Assembly (NCBI RefSeq): GCF_000784735.1 | Contig: NZ_JSYG01000017.1 | Location: 62,001 to 126,000, forward strand | Direction: 5' to 3' | Length of the DNA stretch: 64,000 nt | From: Dickeya undicola | Lineage (GTDB): Bacteria > Pseudomonadota > Gammaproteobacteria > Enterobacterales > Enterobacteriaceae | Shown: positions 24,844 to 34,848 of the stretch, in pieces | How positions within the stretch are numbered: position 1 is the stretch's first letter | Layout: each line of letters opens with the position of its first letter | The notes under the pieces: model-generated | Database searches by the model: none | Told to the model about the DNA's origin: nothing | What the model saw: the letters and a program-made list of their open reading frames with translations, nothing else | Program-made: the position numbers and the translations under genes

Positions 24844-25491
24844 ATGAAAAGTTATGATGATATGCAGCGCTTTAAGGACAAAGCCCAGATAAAAGATATT
24901 GATTTCAGGGACATGTCCGGACAGGTATTGCAATCTGAGACTGTAGTCTGGCCCATTATGAAACAGCTGTTGCGCAATCAGGCTGGCGACGACACGTTAT
25001 TTGCTGCTCAGCCAGTGAGTATCGCGCAGCCTGTGCCGGTGAGCCAACATGCTTTATCCGCGGCTACGTCGTCTTCGGCGGTGCCTCGTCACGCCGTGCC
25101 ATTATCCGGCGTGAACGCTAACCCTTCCGGGAGCCATCAGCATTCCCTGTTTAATGCTGTTGCCGCCTCGCTGCCGACAGCTGAAGCTGCCCCGGTTCCG
25201 ATGCCGCAATCGGCCGTGTTGACACCATCATCGGCATTGACACCATCATCGGCATTGACACCACCATCGGCCCCAACGCTGCAACCGGCGAACCAGACTA
25301 TAGATGCGGTGCCGCCTGACGCGGTGCGCTCGCATTCGCTGAGGTTTGCGGCGGCGAGCGAGGCGGACGTTGCCTCCGACGCTGGTCGGTTCCGCCAGCT
25401 ATTCAGACACCACCGTCATGATGAAATTCATTCGGGATCCAAGACTATGTTGTTGAAACCCTTGTTGGAGAAGATTGCGTTATGCCGTTAG
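24844..25491 (+). CDS. bcsO: Cellulose biosynthesis protein BcsO (proline-rich)
   Basis: A 215-residue protein, first recognised gene of the cellulose operon. The first 45 residues are folded-looking and contain IDFRDMSGQVLQSETVVWPI, reminiscent of the E. coli BcsR motif IDYADIS...WPLL. The rest is low-complexity, rich in Ala, Pro, Ser and Val, including a repeated LTPSSA unit encoded by an 18-bp tandem repeat, and is probably disordered. BcsO-type proteins are found at the start of bcs operons in Dickeya and relatives; their role is not firmly known, perhaps in regulating or positioning the synthase with BcsQ. It overlaps bcsQ by 10 bp. Confidence 0.75.
   Translation: MKSYDDMQRFKDKAQIKDIDFRDMSGQVLQSETVVWPIMKQLLRNQAGDDTLFAAQPVSIAQPVPVSQHALSAATSSSAVPRHAVPLSGVNANPSGSHQHSLFNAVAASLPTAEAAPVPMPQSAVLTPSSALTPSSALTPPSAPTLQPANQTIDAVPPDAVRSHSLRFAAASEADVASDAGRFRQLFRHHRHDEIHSGSKTMLLKPLLEKIALCR
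25219..25272 (+). repeat. 18-bp tandem repeat (three copies) within bcsO
   Basis: The unit TTGACACCATCATCGGCA appears at 25219-25236 and 25237-25254, with a diverged third copy at 25255-25272. It encodes LTPSSA, LTPSSA and LTPPSA. In-frame units of 18 bp can expand or contract without breaking the frame. Confidence 0.9.
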
Positions 25492-26297
25492 TTTGTGTGT
25501 GTTCTCCGAAAGGTGGCGTCGGCAAAACCACCATGGCGGCTAATCTGGCCTATGCGCTGGCCCGCGGTGGCAGCAAGGTGCTGGCGATTGATTTCGATGT
25601 GCAGAATGCGTTGCGCTTGCATTTTGGCGTACCGCTTGGTGATGAGCGCGGTTATGTCGCCAGGTCCGACGAAACGGCAGACTGGAGCCAGTCCATTCTG
25701 ACCACTGACGATAATATTTTCGTGCTGCCTTACGGCAACGTCACCGAAGAACAACGGTTGGCGTTTGAGCATAATCTGGTCAGCGATCCGCAGTTTCTCA
25801 AACGCGGCCTCAGCTCGGTGATGAACTATCCGGGGTTGGTGATCGTGGCGGATTTTCCACCTGGACCGAGTCCGGCGCTGAAAGCCATGACGGAGTTGGC
25901 TGACCTGCATCTGGTGGTGATGATGGCAGATACGGCATCGTTGTCGCTGATGCCGCATATCGAAGACAACAAACTGACCGGTCAGCGACTGAACCGGAAA
26001 AAAGGTTACTACCTGCTGCTGAACCAGACGGATAACCGTCGTGCTATCAGCAGCCAGGTTTCGTCGTTTGTTCAGCAGCGTATGCCGGACAAACTGATTG
26101 GCAGCGTACACCGGGATGAGAGTGTCGCTGAAGCCAATGCCTCCCAACGCTCCATTTTTGATTTCAGCCCGGTTTCTGCCGCTGCGTTTGATATTGAGCT
26201 TATCGGAAAACGCGTTGCGGCTTTGCTGGATATCAGAATTGGCAACGGAGAAGTTCACGCCGATTTTCCAGCTTATCAGGCTGTTCCGGCCACTTAA
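25482..26297 (+). CDS. bcsQ: Cellulose synthesis ParA/MinD-type ATPase BcsQ
   Basis: A 271-residue deviant-Walker P-loop ATPase. The motif SPKGGVGKTT (residues 8-17) includes both signature lysines K10 and K15, and the switch region reads VIVADFPPG. In E. coli BcsQ assembles with BcsR and BcsE under the synthase, and polar localisation of cellulose secretion has been linked to it. Here it sits between bcsO and bcsA, overlapping bcsO by 10 bp, and has a 109-bp gap before bcsA. No bcsE, bcsF or bcsG is near. Confidence 0.88.
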   Translation: MPLVCVCSPKGGVGKTTMAANLAYALARGGSKVLAIDFDVQNALRLHFGVPLGDERGYVARSDETADWSQSILTTDDNIFVLPYGNVTEEQRLAFEHNLVSDPQFLKRGLSSVMNYPGLVIVADFPPGPSPALKAMTELADLHLVVMMADTASLSLMPHIEDNKLTGQRLNRKKGYYLLLNQTDNRRAISSQVSSFVQQRMPDKLIGSVHRDESVAEANASQRSIFDFSPVSAAAFDIELIGKRVAALLDIRIGNGEVHADFPAYQAVPAT

Positions 26298-26406
26298 GTG
26301 GCTGGTCAGTCTCAGCCTGTACCACATTGACATTCTTTGGCTGTTTTTTTCAGCGTGAGTCATGCTCGCGCGGACGTTTCCTATCCATTAAATATCAGGA
26401 TAATCG

Positions 26407-28497
26407 ATGAAAAAAATCCTGTTTTTAACGTTGTTGTTGTTATTACTACCGGTTGCGGCGGTGATTGTTATCACGCCGATGGACAGTGAAAAACAATACA
26501 TATTTGGTCTAATCAGCATAGCGCTGATGTTTTTACTGGGGCTGAATAAGCGCCGGGAAATTACGGTCGTGCTGGTGGTGATGTCGATATTGACCTCGAC
26601 ACGCTATATATACTGGCGCGCAACGGAAACCCTGCATTTCAATTCTGAAATTGAAGCTATTCTTGGCATCGGGTTATTTATCGCCGAGTTCTATGTCTGG
26701 GTGATTCTGTTATTGGGCTTTCTCCAGACGGTCTGGCCGCTGGAGCGCGTGATTGAGCCGATGCCGGAAGACACCCAGCTATGGCCGACGGTGGATATCT
26801 ATATCCCGACCTATAACGAAAGCCTGGATGTGGTGCGGGATACGGTACTGGCGGCGCAGTGTATCGACTATCCGCGCGACAAAATGAAGGTTTATCTGCT
26901 GGATGACGGCAGGCGCAGCGAGTTTGCCGTTTTCGCCTCGCAGGTTGGCATTGGCTACATTACCCGCGATAACAACGCGCACGCCAAGGCCGGTAACCTC
27001 AACCACGCGCTAAAACTGACGCAGGGTGAATTAATCTGCGTATTTGACTGCGACCACGTTGCCAAGCGCATTTTCTTGCAAGCCACGGTTGGCCCGTTCC
27101 TGTCGGACCCGAAGCTGGCGCTGTTGCAGACACCGCACTACTTCTATTCGCCGGACCCGTTCGAACGCAACCTGCGTGCGGCGCGTGATATGCCAAATGA
27201 AGGTGCGCTGTTTTACGGGCCGGTGCAGCAAGGTAATGACCTGTGGAACGCGGCCTTTTTTTGCGGCTCCTGCGCGGTGATTCGTCGTACTGCACTGGAT
27301 GAGATCGGTGGTTTTGCGGTGGAAACCGTGACGGAAGACGCGCATACCGCCATCAAGATGCAGCGAAAAGGCTGGAAATCCGCGTTTCTGTCGATTCCGC
27401 TGGCGGCGGGGCTGGCGACCGAGCGGCTGGTATTGCACGTGATCCAGCGTATCCGCTGGGCACGAGGCATGACGCAGATTTTCCGGGTCGATAATCCGCT
27501 GTTGGGGCGCGGGCTGAGCTGGCCGCAGCGCTTGTGTTACCTCAATGCCATGCTGCATTTCCAGTTTGGTCTGCCGCGAGTGGTGTTTCTGACCGCGCCG
27601 CTGGCCTACCTGCTGTTCAACCTCAATATCATTCATGCCTCTGCCGCGATGATCTTTGCCTATGCGCTGCCGCATCTGATGATATCGATGTACCTCAACT
27701 CGCGTATGAACGGGCGTTTCCGGTACAGCTTCTGGGGCGAGATTTACGAAACGGTGATGGCGTTCCATCTGGTATTCCCGACGCTGATTACCTTGTTTTC
27801 GCCGAAGCGCGGCAAGTTCAATGTGACCGATAAAGGCGGCCTGCTTGATGAAGGTTTCTTTGATTTCCGCATTGTGCGGCCGCACATCGTTGCTGCTGTT
27901 TTGTTGGGGGCTGGCGTTCTGGCCGGTATTACCCGTATCGCAGCGCATGATTATTTCAACGTTGACCCCTATGTGATCGTGCTGAACGTGGTGTGGGCAT
28001 TGTTCAGTTTGCTAACCCTGCTGGCGGCGATTGCGGTGGCACGGGAAACTAAACAAGTACGTAAAACCATCCGCATTGATGTGGATGTCCCCGCCATTAT
28101 CCATTACGCCAGTGGTATTGCGTCCCGCACGACCACCGTCAACCTGTCGATGGGTGGGGTGCAGCTTAAAGCGCCGGATCAGCGTCATAAAACCGATGAA
28201 ATCGAAGCCGTTGAACTGTTGCTGCAATCCAGCGAAATTTGCCTGTCAGTGCAGTTGGTGGCGGCGGATGACGACAACATTCGTCTGCAGTTCGTCGATA
28301 TTCCATTAGCCCAGCGTCGGGCACTGGTGCGAGTCGTGTTGTCGCGTGCGGATGCCTGGATGAATAACCCCTGGCCGCAGGATCGCCCTTTGCGTTCGCT
28401 GTGGGCTGTGGTTCGTACAGTCTGTGCGTTCTTCTGGATGAGTTTGCGAGGTCGCGGTAGAAAAGCGAACCTGAAGAAGGAGGACGTCGCAGCATGA
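26407..28497 (+). CDS. bcsA: Cellulose synthase catalytic subunit BcsA (UDP-forming)
   Basis: A 696-residue processive GT2 membrane enzyme that polymerises UDP-glucose to beta-1,4-glucan. Catalytic motifs: DDG (166-168), DCD (214-216), TED (309-311) and QRIRW (347-351). The C-terminal PilZ domain binds c-di-GMP through RKTIR (552-556) and NLSMGG (579-584). About four N-terminal and four later TM segments flank the GT domain. It is shorter than the 872-residue E. coli protein, mainly at the N-terminus, as in many BcsA proteins. ATGA overlap with bcsB gives coupled translation. Activity should depend on c-di-GMP; no cyclase is in the operon. Confidence 0.95.
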   Translation: MKKILFLTLLLLLLPVAAVIVITPMDSEKQYIFGLISIALMFLLGLNKRREITVVLVVMSILTSTRYIYWRATETLHFNSEIEAILGIGLFIAEFYVWVILLLGFLQTVWPLERVIEPMPEDTQLWPTVDIYIPTYNESLDVVRDTVLAAQCIDYPRDKMKVYLLDDGRRSEFAVFASQVGIGYITRDNNAHAKAGNLNHALKLTQGELICVFDCDHVAKRIFLQATVGPFLSDPKLALLQTPHYFYSPDPFERNLRAARDMPNEGALFYGPVQQGNDLWNAAFFCGSCAVIRRTALDEIGGFAVETVTEDAHTAIKMQRKGWKSAFLSIPLAAGLATERLVLHVIQRIRWARGMTQIFRVDNPLLGRGLSWPQRLCYLNAMLHFQFGLPRVVFLTAPLAYLLFNLNIIHASAAMIFAYALPHLMISMYLNSRMNGRFRYSFWGEIYETVMAFHLVFPTLITLFSPKRGKFNVTDKGGLLDEGFFDFRIVRPHIVAAVLLGAGVLAGITRIAAHDYFNVDPYVIVLNVVWALFSLLTLLAAIAVARETKQVRKTIRIDVDVPAIIHYASGIASRTTTVNLSMGGVQLKAPDQRHKTDEIEAVELLLQSSEICLSVQLVAADDDNIRLQFVDIPLAQRRALVRVVLSRADAWMNNPWPQDRPLRSLWAVVRTVCAFFWMSLRGRGRKANLKKEDVAA

Positions 28498-31010
28498 TGA
28501 CGCCACGTTTTATGAAAGCGCTGCTGTCCCTGTGTGTGGGTAGCGTGTTAGCGCTGGGCGGCGCCGGGGCGTTTGCTGCGGGTGATGCGGCGGATGAACC
28601 GCTGCCTGCCATGCTTAGCCCTGGTGGCGGCAACCCACAACCAGTGACGAGCGAAGCCGCACCGGTCACGGACTCTGCGGCGGCCCCGAGCACGGCGTTG
28701 CCGCCGATGCCACCGATAACGTCGCCAGTGATACCGCCGATGGCGACGCCTGCCGCGGTGCCGTCGGCCCCTGATGTTGCTGTGTCACCGTTGCAGACCA
28801 CGCCTTCGATGCTGCTACCGGCACCTGCTGGCGAGCCGATGGCGGGTTACCAGCCGCTGGCTAGCAGCGTCTCCGTGGCACAGATGGGGCAAACGCATGG
28901 GATCACGCTGGCAGGCGGTCAGGCACAGGCTGGGGTGATTTTCACCCTGCCGGGCGATCAGGTGGTGACCAACGCGCGTCTGGATCTGGCACTACGGGTG
29001 TCGCCTGAACTGGCGGCATTGAATACCTCGATGCAACTGATGTTGAACGGTCAGCCGCTCGGCACCGTGCCGCTCAACGCTGCCACTGGCGACAGCACCC
29101 TGTTTCAGCTGGATATTCCCGCCGCGATGGTGGTATCCAGCAACAACCTGAGTTTTCGCATCAATGACGCCGATCGCCTGCTGTGCGAACGCGATAGCGC
29201 GACCCGTTACAACCTGACGATTCTGCCGACCACCACCCTGAATCTGGAAGGTCAGCAACTGGATATCGGCACCCGGCTGGAGAATTTCCCGCGTCCGTTT
29301 ATCGACCCGTTGCAGATGACGCCCGCCACCGTGCCGATGGTATTCCCGGCCGACGTCACCCCTGAGCAGGTCAGTGCGGCATCGCTGGTGGCCTCCTGGC
29401 TGGGGATGCGCATGGATGGCTACGGCGTGACTTTCCCGGTGATACGCGACGCATTACCCGAGAAGAGCGGCATGGTGTTTGGCCGTCCTGGGGACAAAGT
29501 GGGCACGCTAACGCTGCCGGAGGTGACCGGCCCCACGCTGCAACTGATTGATAACCCGGTAAACCCGGTTTACAAGCTGATGCTGGTTATAGGCAAGGAT
29601 GACGAGCAGTTGCGACAGGCGGCGTACCGTCTGGTCAGCCAGCCACTCACTGGCGATGCGTCAACCCTTGCGGTGGCGCAGCAGACCATACCGTTCCGCC
29701 GCGCCTACGACGCGCCGCGCTGGATCAACACCGACCGGCCGGTGCGGTTAAGCGAACTGTTGCGCGCCGATCAAAGCATGACAGTCAGCGGGCTGTGGCA
29801 TGAGGCGTTGCGCATCAACTTCCGCGCTGCGCCGGACTTGTTCCTGTGGGACGGCGACACCATTCCGGTGAAAGTCGACTACCGTTTTCCGTCGGAAAGC
29901 TGGATTGACGAAAGCCGCTCATACCTGAACGTGATGCTCAACGGCACCTTTCTGCGCAACCTGACGGTGAACAAAATCGGCGTGTTGCAGCAACTGTGGC
30001 GTGAAATGGGCGGCGATACCCGTCAGGAAAGCTATACGCTGAAGGTCGAGCCGTACCTGATTTATGGCTATAACCAGTTCCAGCTCTATTTCAATATTCG
30101 TGCGAAAGACGACGCGCCGTGCAGTGTGTTGCTCAACAACAACATCAAGAGCCAGATTGCCGACAGCACGTCTATCGATCTGAGCCGCACGCGCCATTTC
30201 ACCCTGCTGCCAAATCTGTCCTATTTCGTTGGTGCAGCGTTTCCGTTTACCCGTCAGGCGGATTATGCCCAGACGGTGATGCTGCTGCCGGAAAAGCCCA
30301 GCGATGCTGAAATCGGCTTGTTGCTGGATCTGGCCGGACGCGCCAGCGATGCCACCGGTGTGAGTCTCAATCACAACCGCGTGATGTTCGGCTTGCCGAC
30401 CAACGCGGCGGATCGCCAGAAGCTTGAGAATAGCGACGTATTGGCGGTGACCACGCAGCCGCAGACCGCGTTCAATCAGAACCTGCTGTCTGGCTCGCCC
30501 TACACGGTGAACAGCCACACCTTCGGCGTGAAAGCGCCGGGTACATGGGAACGTGCTCGCACCCTGTTGACCGGTGATTGGGACCGCGCACCGCGGGATG
30601 CGGACCGCTATTTTTCATCCAACGAGGCCTGGCGCGGTTTCCTCAGCTACCGATCGCCGTGGAACCCCGCGCGTGTGGTGGTGGTTGCCACCGGCAGTGG
30701 TGATGAACAGTTATTGCGGTTGTATGGCGATCTGAACTCGCCGAACATCAACGCCGCGGTGCGGGGCGATACCGCCATCATCACCGATGAAAACGGTGTG
30801 CGCAGTTTCCGGGTCGGTCCGCAGTTCCCCAGCGGCGAAATGCCCTGGTACATGATGATTGTCTGGTACGCCAATCAGCACTCGGTGTTGCTGGCGCTGG
30901 CGGCGTTGCTGCTGGCGGCGGCCGTAGGGCTTAGTCTGGCGTCAATTCTCCGACGGTTGGCGGAGAAACGGCTGTCAACCCGACGCGATGCGGGTGTGGA
31001 TAAAAAATAA
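28494..31010 (+). CDS. bcsB: Cellulose synthase periplasmic subunit BcsB
   Basis: An 838-residue periplasmic protein with signal peptide (FMKALLSLCVGSVLALGGAG), then an Ala/Pro/Thr-rich linker (about 30-120), two carbohydrate-binding/ferredoxin-like repeats and a C-terminal anchor helix (VLLALAALLLAAAVGLSLAS). It guides the glucan from BcsA through the periplasm and is needed for catalysis. The N-terminal Pro-rich linker is longer than I expect for the family. ATG 28494 overlaps the bcsA stop by 4 bp. Confidence 0.93.
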   Translation: MMTPRFMKALLSLCVGSVLALGGAGAFAAGDAADEPLPAMLSPGGGNPQPVTSEAAPVTDSAAAPSTALPPMPPITSPVIPPMATPAAVPSAPDVAVSPLQTTPSMLLPAPAGEPMAGYQPLASSVSVAQMGQTHGITLAGGQAQAGVIFTLPGDQVVTNARLDLALRVSPELAALNTSMQLMLNGQPLGTVPLNAATGDSTLFQLDIPAAMVVSSNNLSFRINDADRLLCERDSATRYNLTILPTTTLNLEGQQLDIGTRLENFPRPFIDPLQMTPATVPMVFPADVTPEQVSAASLVASWLGMRMDGYGVTFPVIRDALPEKSGMVFGRPGDKVGTLTLPEVTGPTLQLIDNPVNPVYKLMLVIGKDDEQLRQAAYRLVSQPLTGDASTLAVAQQTIPFRRAYDAPRWINTDRPVRLSELLRADQSMTVSGLWHEALRINFRAAPDLFLWDGDTIPVKVDYRFPSESWIDESRSYLNVMLNGTFLRNLTVNKIGVLQQLWREMGGDTRQESYTLKVEPYLIYGYNQFQLYFNIRAKDDAPCSVLLNNNIKSQIADSTSIDLSRTRHFTLLPNLSYFVGAAFPFTRQADYAQTVMLLPEKPSDAEIGLLLDLAGRASDATGVSLNHNRVMFGLPTNAADRQKLENSDVLAVTTQPQTAFNQNLLSGSPYTVNSHTFGVKAPGTWERARTLLTGDWDRAPRDADRYFSSNEAWRGFLSYRSPWNPARVVVVATGSGDEQLLRLYGDLNSPNINAAVRGDTAIITDENGVRSFRVGPQFPSGEMPWYMMIVWYANQHSVLLALAALLLAAAVGLSLASILRRLAEKRLSTRRDAGVDKK

Positions 31011-31021
31011 GCGAACCACCA

Positions 31022-34000
31022 ATGAAGATGACAACATTAACAGCCCGCATCCGTCAGTCACTGTCTCTCACCGGGGTAGTGGTCGGCGGCGTGCTATCCG
31101 CTTCTGCGCTGGCGGCGCAGACAAATCCGGCGCTTCAGGCGCTGTTTGAACAGGCAGATTACTGGCATCAGCGCTCTCACGACGACCTGGCGCGTGATGC
31201 ATTGCAGAAAATCCTGCTGGTGGATGCCAACAACCCGCGCGCGCTTTATCTGATGGCGCTGTATGCCCAGAACAGCGGCGACAGTGCCGACGCGGCCAAA
31301 TGGCGCGAACGCCTGAGCAAGGCATCGCCGCAGGACCCACTGTTGCAGGCGCTGGACAACGCCCGTCAGGCCGCGACCATTCCGCAGGCGCAACTGGCGC
31401 TGGCGCGTCAGCAGGCGCGCAGTGGCAATATCAGCGCCTCGCTGCAAACCTGGCGCAATCTGTTCAGTGGCACCCAGCCGCCCGCCAGCATTGCTGCGGA
31501 ATATTATTTGACGATGGCGGGCGACCGCACGCTGTTGCCGCAGGCGATTGACCACCTGCGTGAATTTGCAGCGGCGCACCCGCAGGACACCAATGCCGCC
31601 GTGGCGCTCGGTAAGGCGCTGACCTATCAGGAGCCGACCCGTCGCGAAGGGGTGCAAATCCTCAGTGGGCTGGCGTCTGGCAGCGCCGATGCCGATCAGG
31701 GGATGCGGCAGGCGTTGCTGTGGCTGGGGCCGAAAGCAGACGATGCGCCGCTCTATCAGCTCTACCAGCAGCGGCACCCGCAGGACACGACGGTGATGGA
31801 CTATTACCGCAAGAACGTGGGCGGCAGCGAGAAAGACAAAGGCTTTACCGCGCTCAACAGCGGTGACCTTTCCAGCGCACAGACCGCTTTCAGCCAGGTG
31901 TTGAAGGCGAACCCGGAAGACGCGGATGCCCTGGCGGGGATGGGGTACGCTGCCCAGCGGCGCGGTGATTTTTCCGCTGCGGCATCTTATCTGGAGCGGG
32001 CGGCGCGGCAAGGCGGCGAGAACAGTACGCAGCGTCAGCAGCAGGCGGAAGACGCGCGTTTCTACGCTCAGTTGGCGAATGCCCAGCAGGCGATGAAAAA
32101 TGGCGATACGTCGCAGGCGCTGACCCTGAGCGAGCCGCTGGCGCAGGCCGGTGGCGACAAAGGACTGACGGCGAAACTGTTCCGGGCCGATGTGTTGCGC
32201 CGCACCAACAATTTCTCACAAGCGGAACGCTTGTACCGCGACATTCTGCAAACGGATGCCGACAACCGCAGCGCCAAAGAAGGGCTGTTTTACGTGCTGC
32301 GCGAGCAGAACCGCACTGCCGAGGCCAATACGCTGTTCGCGGCCTTGCCGGAGATCGTGCGGCGTAGCATGGCACCGCGCCCGGTTGCGACCAGCTCGCC
32401 GGTGCGCAGTGAAGCCAAACAGGCACTGGCGGCGGGCGATACCGTCCGCGCCATCGGTCTGTTGCAGCAAGGCATGGCGCGTTTCCCGAACGATGGTTGG
32501 CTGAAGCTTGATCTGGCCCGGATTTACCAGCAGCAGGGTAATACGGCTGCCGCTACCTCGGTCATGCAACCGTTGTTCCGTGCGGGTGCCAGTGCGGATG
32601 ACCTGTACGCCGCGGCATTGTTCGCCAGCGAAAATAATGCCTGGCAGCAGGCCAGCACGTTGCTGTCACGCATTCCGCCGCATAACCAGAATGAAGACAC
32701 CCGGAGCCTGGCGCAGCGGGTCAATTTCAATCTGCAAATGGCGACCGCACAAGTGTATTTGTCGCGGGGCGAGAACGCCGCCGCGGCCAACACCCTGCGG
32801 GCATTGTCGGTGGCACCGCCGGAAAACCCGGCTGATGCAGGCAAACTGGCTCAGTCGCTGGCGGCGGCTGGCGAAACCGCCGCTGCGGTAGCGGTGGTGC
32901 GTAACAGTATGCAACGTGGCGTGCAGGGCAGCGCGGGCGATTACGCTGACCAGATTGGGGTACTGAATCAGGCCGGGCTGAGCGATGAAGCGCAGTCGTG
33001 GTTGAGCCGCCCGGAGCTGGTGGCGCGCAGTAGTGCGACGCAGCTGGATGGCTTGCGTACCGGTTTCGTGGTGCGCGAGGCCGACCGTCTGCGCGAAAAC
33101 CAGCAGTATGCGCAGGCTTACGACAAGCTGGCCCGTGCGTTGCAGCGCGATCCGAAAAATACCGATCTGATGTTCGCCATGGCCCGGCTATACCAGTCCG
33201 GCAAGATGAACAAAGAAGCGGCAGACGTTTACGACTACCTATTGTTGCACGATACCCCGACGCAGGACGCGCGTGTCGGTGCCATTAATGTGGCGCTGGA
33301 ACGCCATGACACGGCAAAGGCACATGCGCTGTCTACCGGTTTGCAGGGTGAGCAGACGCCGGAGCGCTTGTTGCTGCTGGCCCGGATCGCGGACGCCGAG
33401 GGGAATCGCGATCAGGCGCTGGCTTACCTGAGAGCCGCCCGCTCAAAAGCAGTGGGGATGGCGGGGGTTGCACCAGGAAGCACGCCGACGATTGGCGGAC
33501 TGGCGATGACGGACAACCCGTTCATCGATCGTTCGACGTCGGCGGTTACTCGCGTTGCTGGCAGCCCTTCCTCCTATGGCAGTGTGATGCCGTGGCAGCA
33601 GCGTAACGGCGTTGCCAGTGGCGACACCACGGTGGCAACAGGCGCTTCCGCCTCACAGCAACAGGCCGCTACGCTGACACAGATTAACGGCATGATGGCC
33701 GATCTGGAGCGGGATACCGGCGGTTGGGTGCAGGCTGGGGTACAGATTCGCGCCCGCGATGGCGATTCGGGGTTGAGCCGATTTACCGAAGCGAAAGCGC
33801 CACTAACCTGGTCGAGCGGCCTGTTTGGCAGCTCGCGCATCAATTTCGGTGTCACCCCCGTTACCATGAATGCCGGTTCTGTGGATGGCAACGGCCTGAA
33901 GACTTTTGGCGTTCAGTCGTTATTCCAGTCTCAAAATCCGGAAGCTCAGGCTGCATTAGGGTTGTCTGGTCCTAATGGTGCTAGTGCTATCAAGCAGCAG

Positions 34001-34846
34001 CGGATGTCCGGTGCAGAACTGAATCTGGCGTTGATCGGCAAGAATTATAAGGTTGACCTTGGCAGTACGCCGTTGGGTCAGGAGCTGAATACGCTGGTGG
34101 GTGGTGCACAATGGTCACCTAAGTTGACCGATTTCCTGACGCTGATAGTGACCGGTGAACGCCGTGCGGTGACAGATAGCCTGCTGTCTTACGTTGGTAG
34201 TCGTGACCAACTGACCGGCAAGCGCTGGGGGCAAGTCACCAAGAACGGCGGCAACGTGATGTTGAGCTATGATAATGGCGATATCGGTCTTTATGGCGGT
34301 GGCGGCCTGTACAGTTATCTTGGCGAAAATGTGAAGAACAACACCGGCGCGATGGCGAATACGGGGGTTTATGTTCGTCCAATCCACAGTAACGATCGTG
34401 AACTGAAAGTCGGTGTAAACCTGGGCTGGATGAACTTCTCTCAGGACCTCAGTTATTACAGCTACGGTCAGGGCGGCTATTTTAGCCCGCAGAACTATGT
34501 GTCGTTGTCGTTGCCGGTTGAGTGGAGCCAGAAATACGACGACCTGAGCGTCAAGGCGGGTGTGACGGTGGGGTATCAATCCTACTCGCGTGACGGCAGT
34601 GCGTATTTCCCGAATGACCCGAATCTGCAAACACTGCTGGAAAATGCGGTGGCGCGAGGTGGGTCAACAGAATCCCGCTACGCAGGCGACAGCAAGAGCG
34701 GCATTGGCTATAACGTGCATGTCGGCGCGGATTATCGCGTCACCAAAGACGTGACCGTTGGCGGACAGATGGGCTATGACACTTTTGGCAACTATAACGA
34801 AACCACGGCCCAGCTCTATTTCCGCTACGGGCTCGGAGGCAAATAA
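31022..34846 (+). CDS. bcsC: Cellulose export protein BcsC (TPR + outer-membrane channel)
   Basis: A 1274-residue outer-membrane export protein. The signal peptide ends around ASALA-AQTNPALQ; then come about 18 TPR-like repeats (about residues 35-820), a Ser/Thr/Gly-rich linker (about 820-880) and the BcsC_C beta-barrel starting at LTQINGMMADLERDTGGWVQ and ending in LYFRYGLGGK. It threads cellulose across the outer membrane, with TPRs binding peptidoglycan and perhaps BcsZ or BcsD. The start ATG 31022 has a weak ribosome site; ATG 31028 is an alternative. Confidence 0.93.
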   Translation: MKMTTLTARIRQSLSLTGVVVGGVLSASALAAQTNPALQALFEQADYWHQRSHDDLARDALQKILLVDANNPRALYLMALYAQNSGDSADAAKWRERLSKASPQDPLLQALDNARQAATIPQAQLALARQQARSGNISASLQTWRNLFSGTQPPASIAAEYYLTMAGDRTLLPQAIDHLREFAAAHPQDTNAAVALGKALTYQEPTRREGVQILSGLASGSADADQGMRQALLWLGPKADDAPLYQLYQQRHPQDTTVMDYYRKNVGGSEKDKGFTALNSGDLSSAQTAFSQVLKANPEDADALAGMGYAAQRRGDFSAAASYLERAARQGGENSTQRQQQAEDARFYAQLANAQQAMKNGDTSQALTLSEPLAQAGGDKGLTAKLFRADVLRRTNNFSQAERLYRDILQTDADNRSAKEGLFYVLREQNRTAEANTLFAALPEIVRRSMAPRPVATSSPVRSEAKQALAAGDTVRAIGLLQQGMARFPNDGWLKLDLARIYQQQGNTAAATSVMQPLFRAGASADDLYAAALFASENNAWQQASTLLSRIPPHNQNEDTRSLAQRVNFNLQMATAQVYLSRGENAAAANTLRALSVAPPENPADAGKLAQSLAAAGETAAAVAVVRNSMQRGVQGSAGDYADQIGVLNQAGLSDEAQSWLSRPELVARSSATQLDGLRTGFVVREADRLRENQQYAQAYDKLARALQRDPKNTDLMFAMARLYQSGKMNKEAADVYDYLLLHDTPTQDARVGAINVALERHDTAKAHALSTGLQGEQTPERLLLLARIADAEGNRDQALAYLRAARSKAVGMAGVAPGSTPTIGGLAMTDNPFIDRSTSAVTRVAGSPSSYGSVMPWQQRNGVASGDTTVATGASASQQQAATLTQINGMMADLERDTGGWVQAGVQIRARDGDSGLSRFTEAKAPLTWSSGLFGSSRINFGVTPVTMNAGSVDGNGLKTFGVQSLFQSQNPEAQAALGLSGPNGASAIKQQRMSGAELNLALIGKNYKVDLGSTPLGQELNTLVGGAQWSPKLTDFLTLIVTGERRAVTDSLLSYVGSRDQLTGKRWGQVTKNGGNVMLSYDNGDIGLYGGGGLYSYLGENVKNNTGAMANTGVYVRPIHSNDRELKVGVNLGWMNFSQDLSYYSYGQGGYFSPQNYVSLSLPVEWSQKYDDLSVKAGVTVGYQSYSRDGSAYFPNDPNLQTLLENAVARGGSTESRYAGDSKSGIGYNVHVGADYRVTKDVTVGGQMGYDTFGNYNETTAQLYFRYGLGGK

Positions 34847-34848
34847 GC

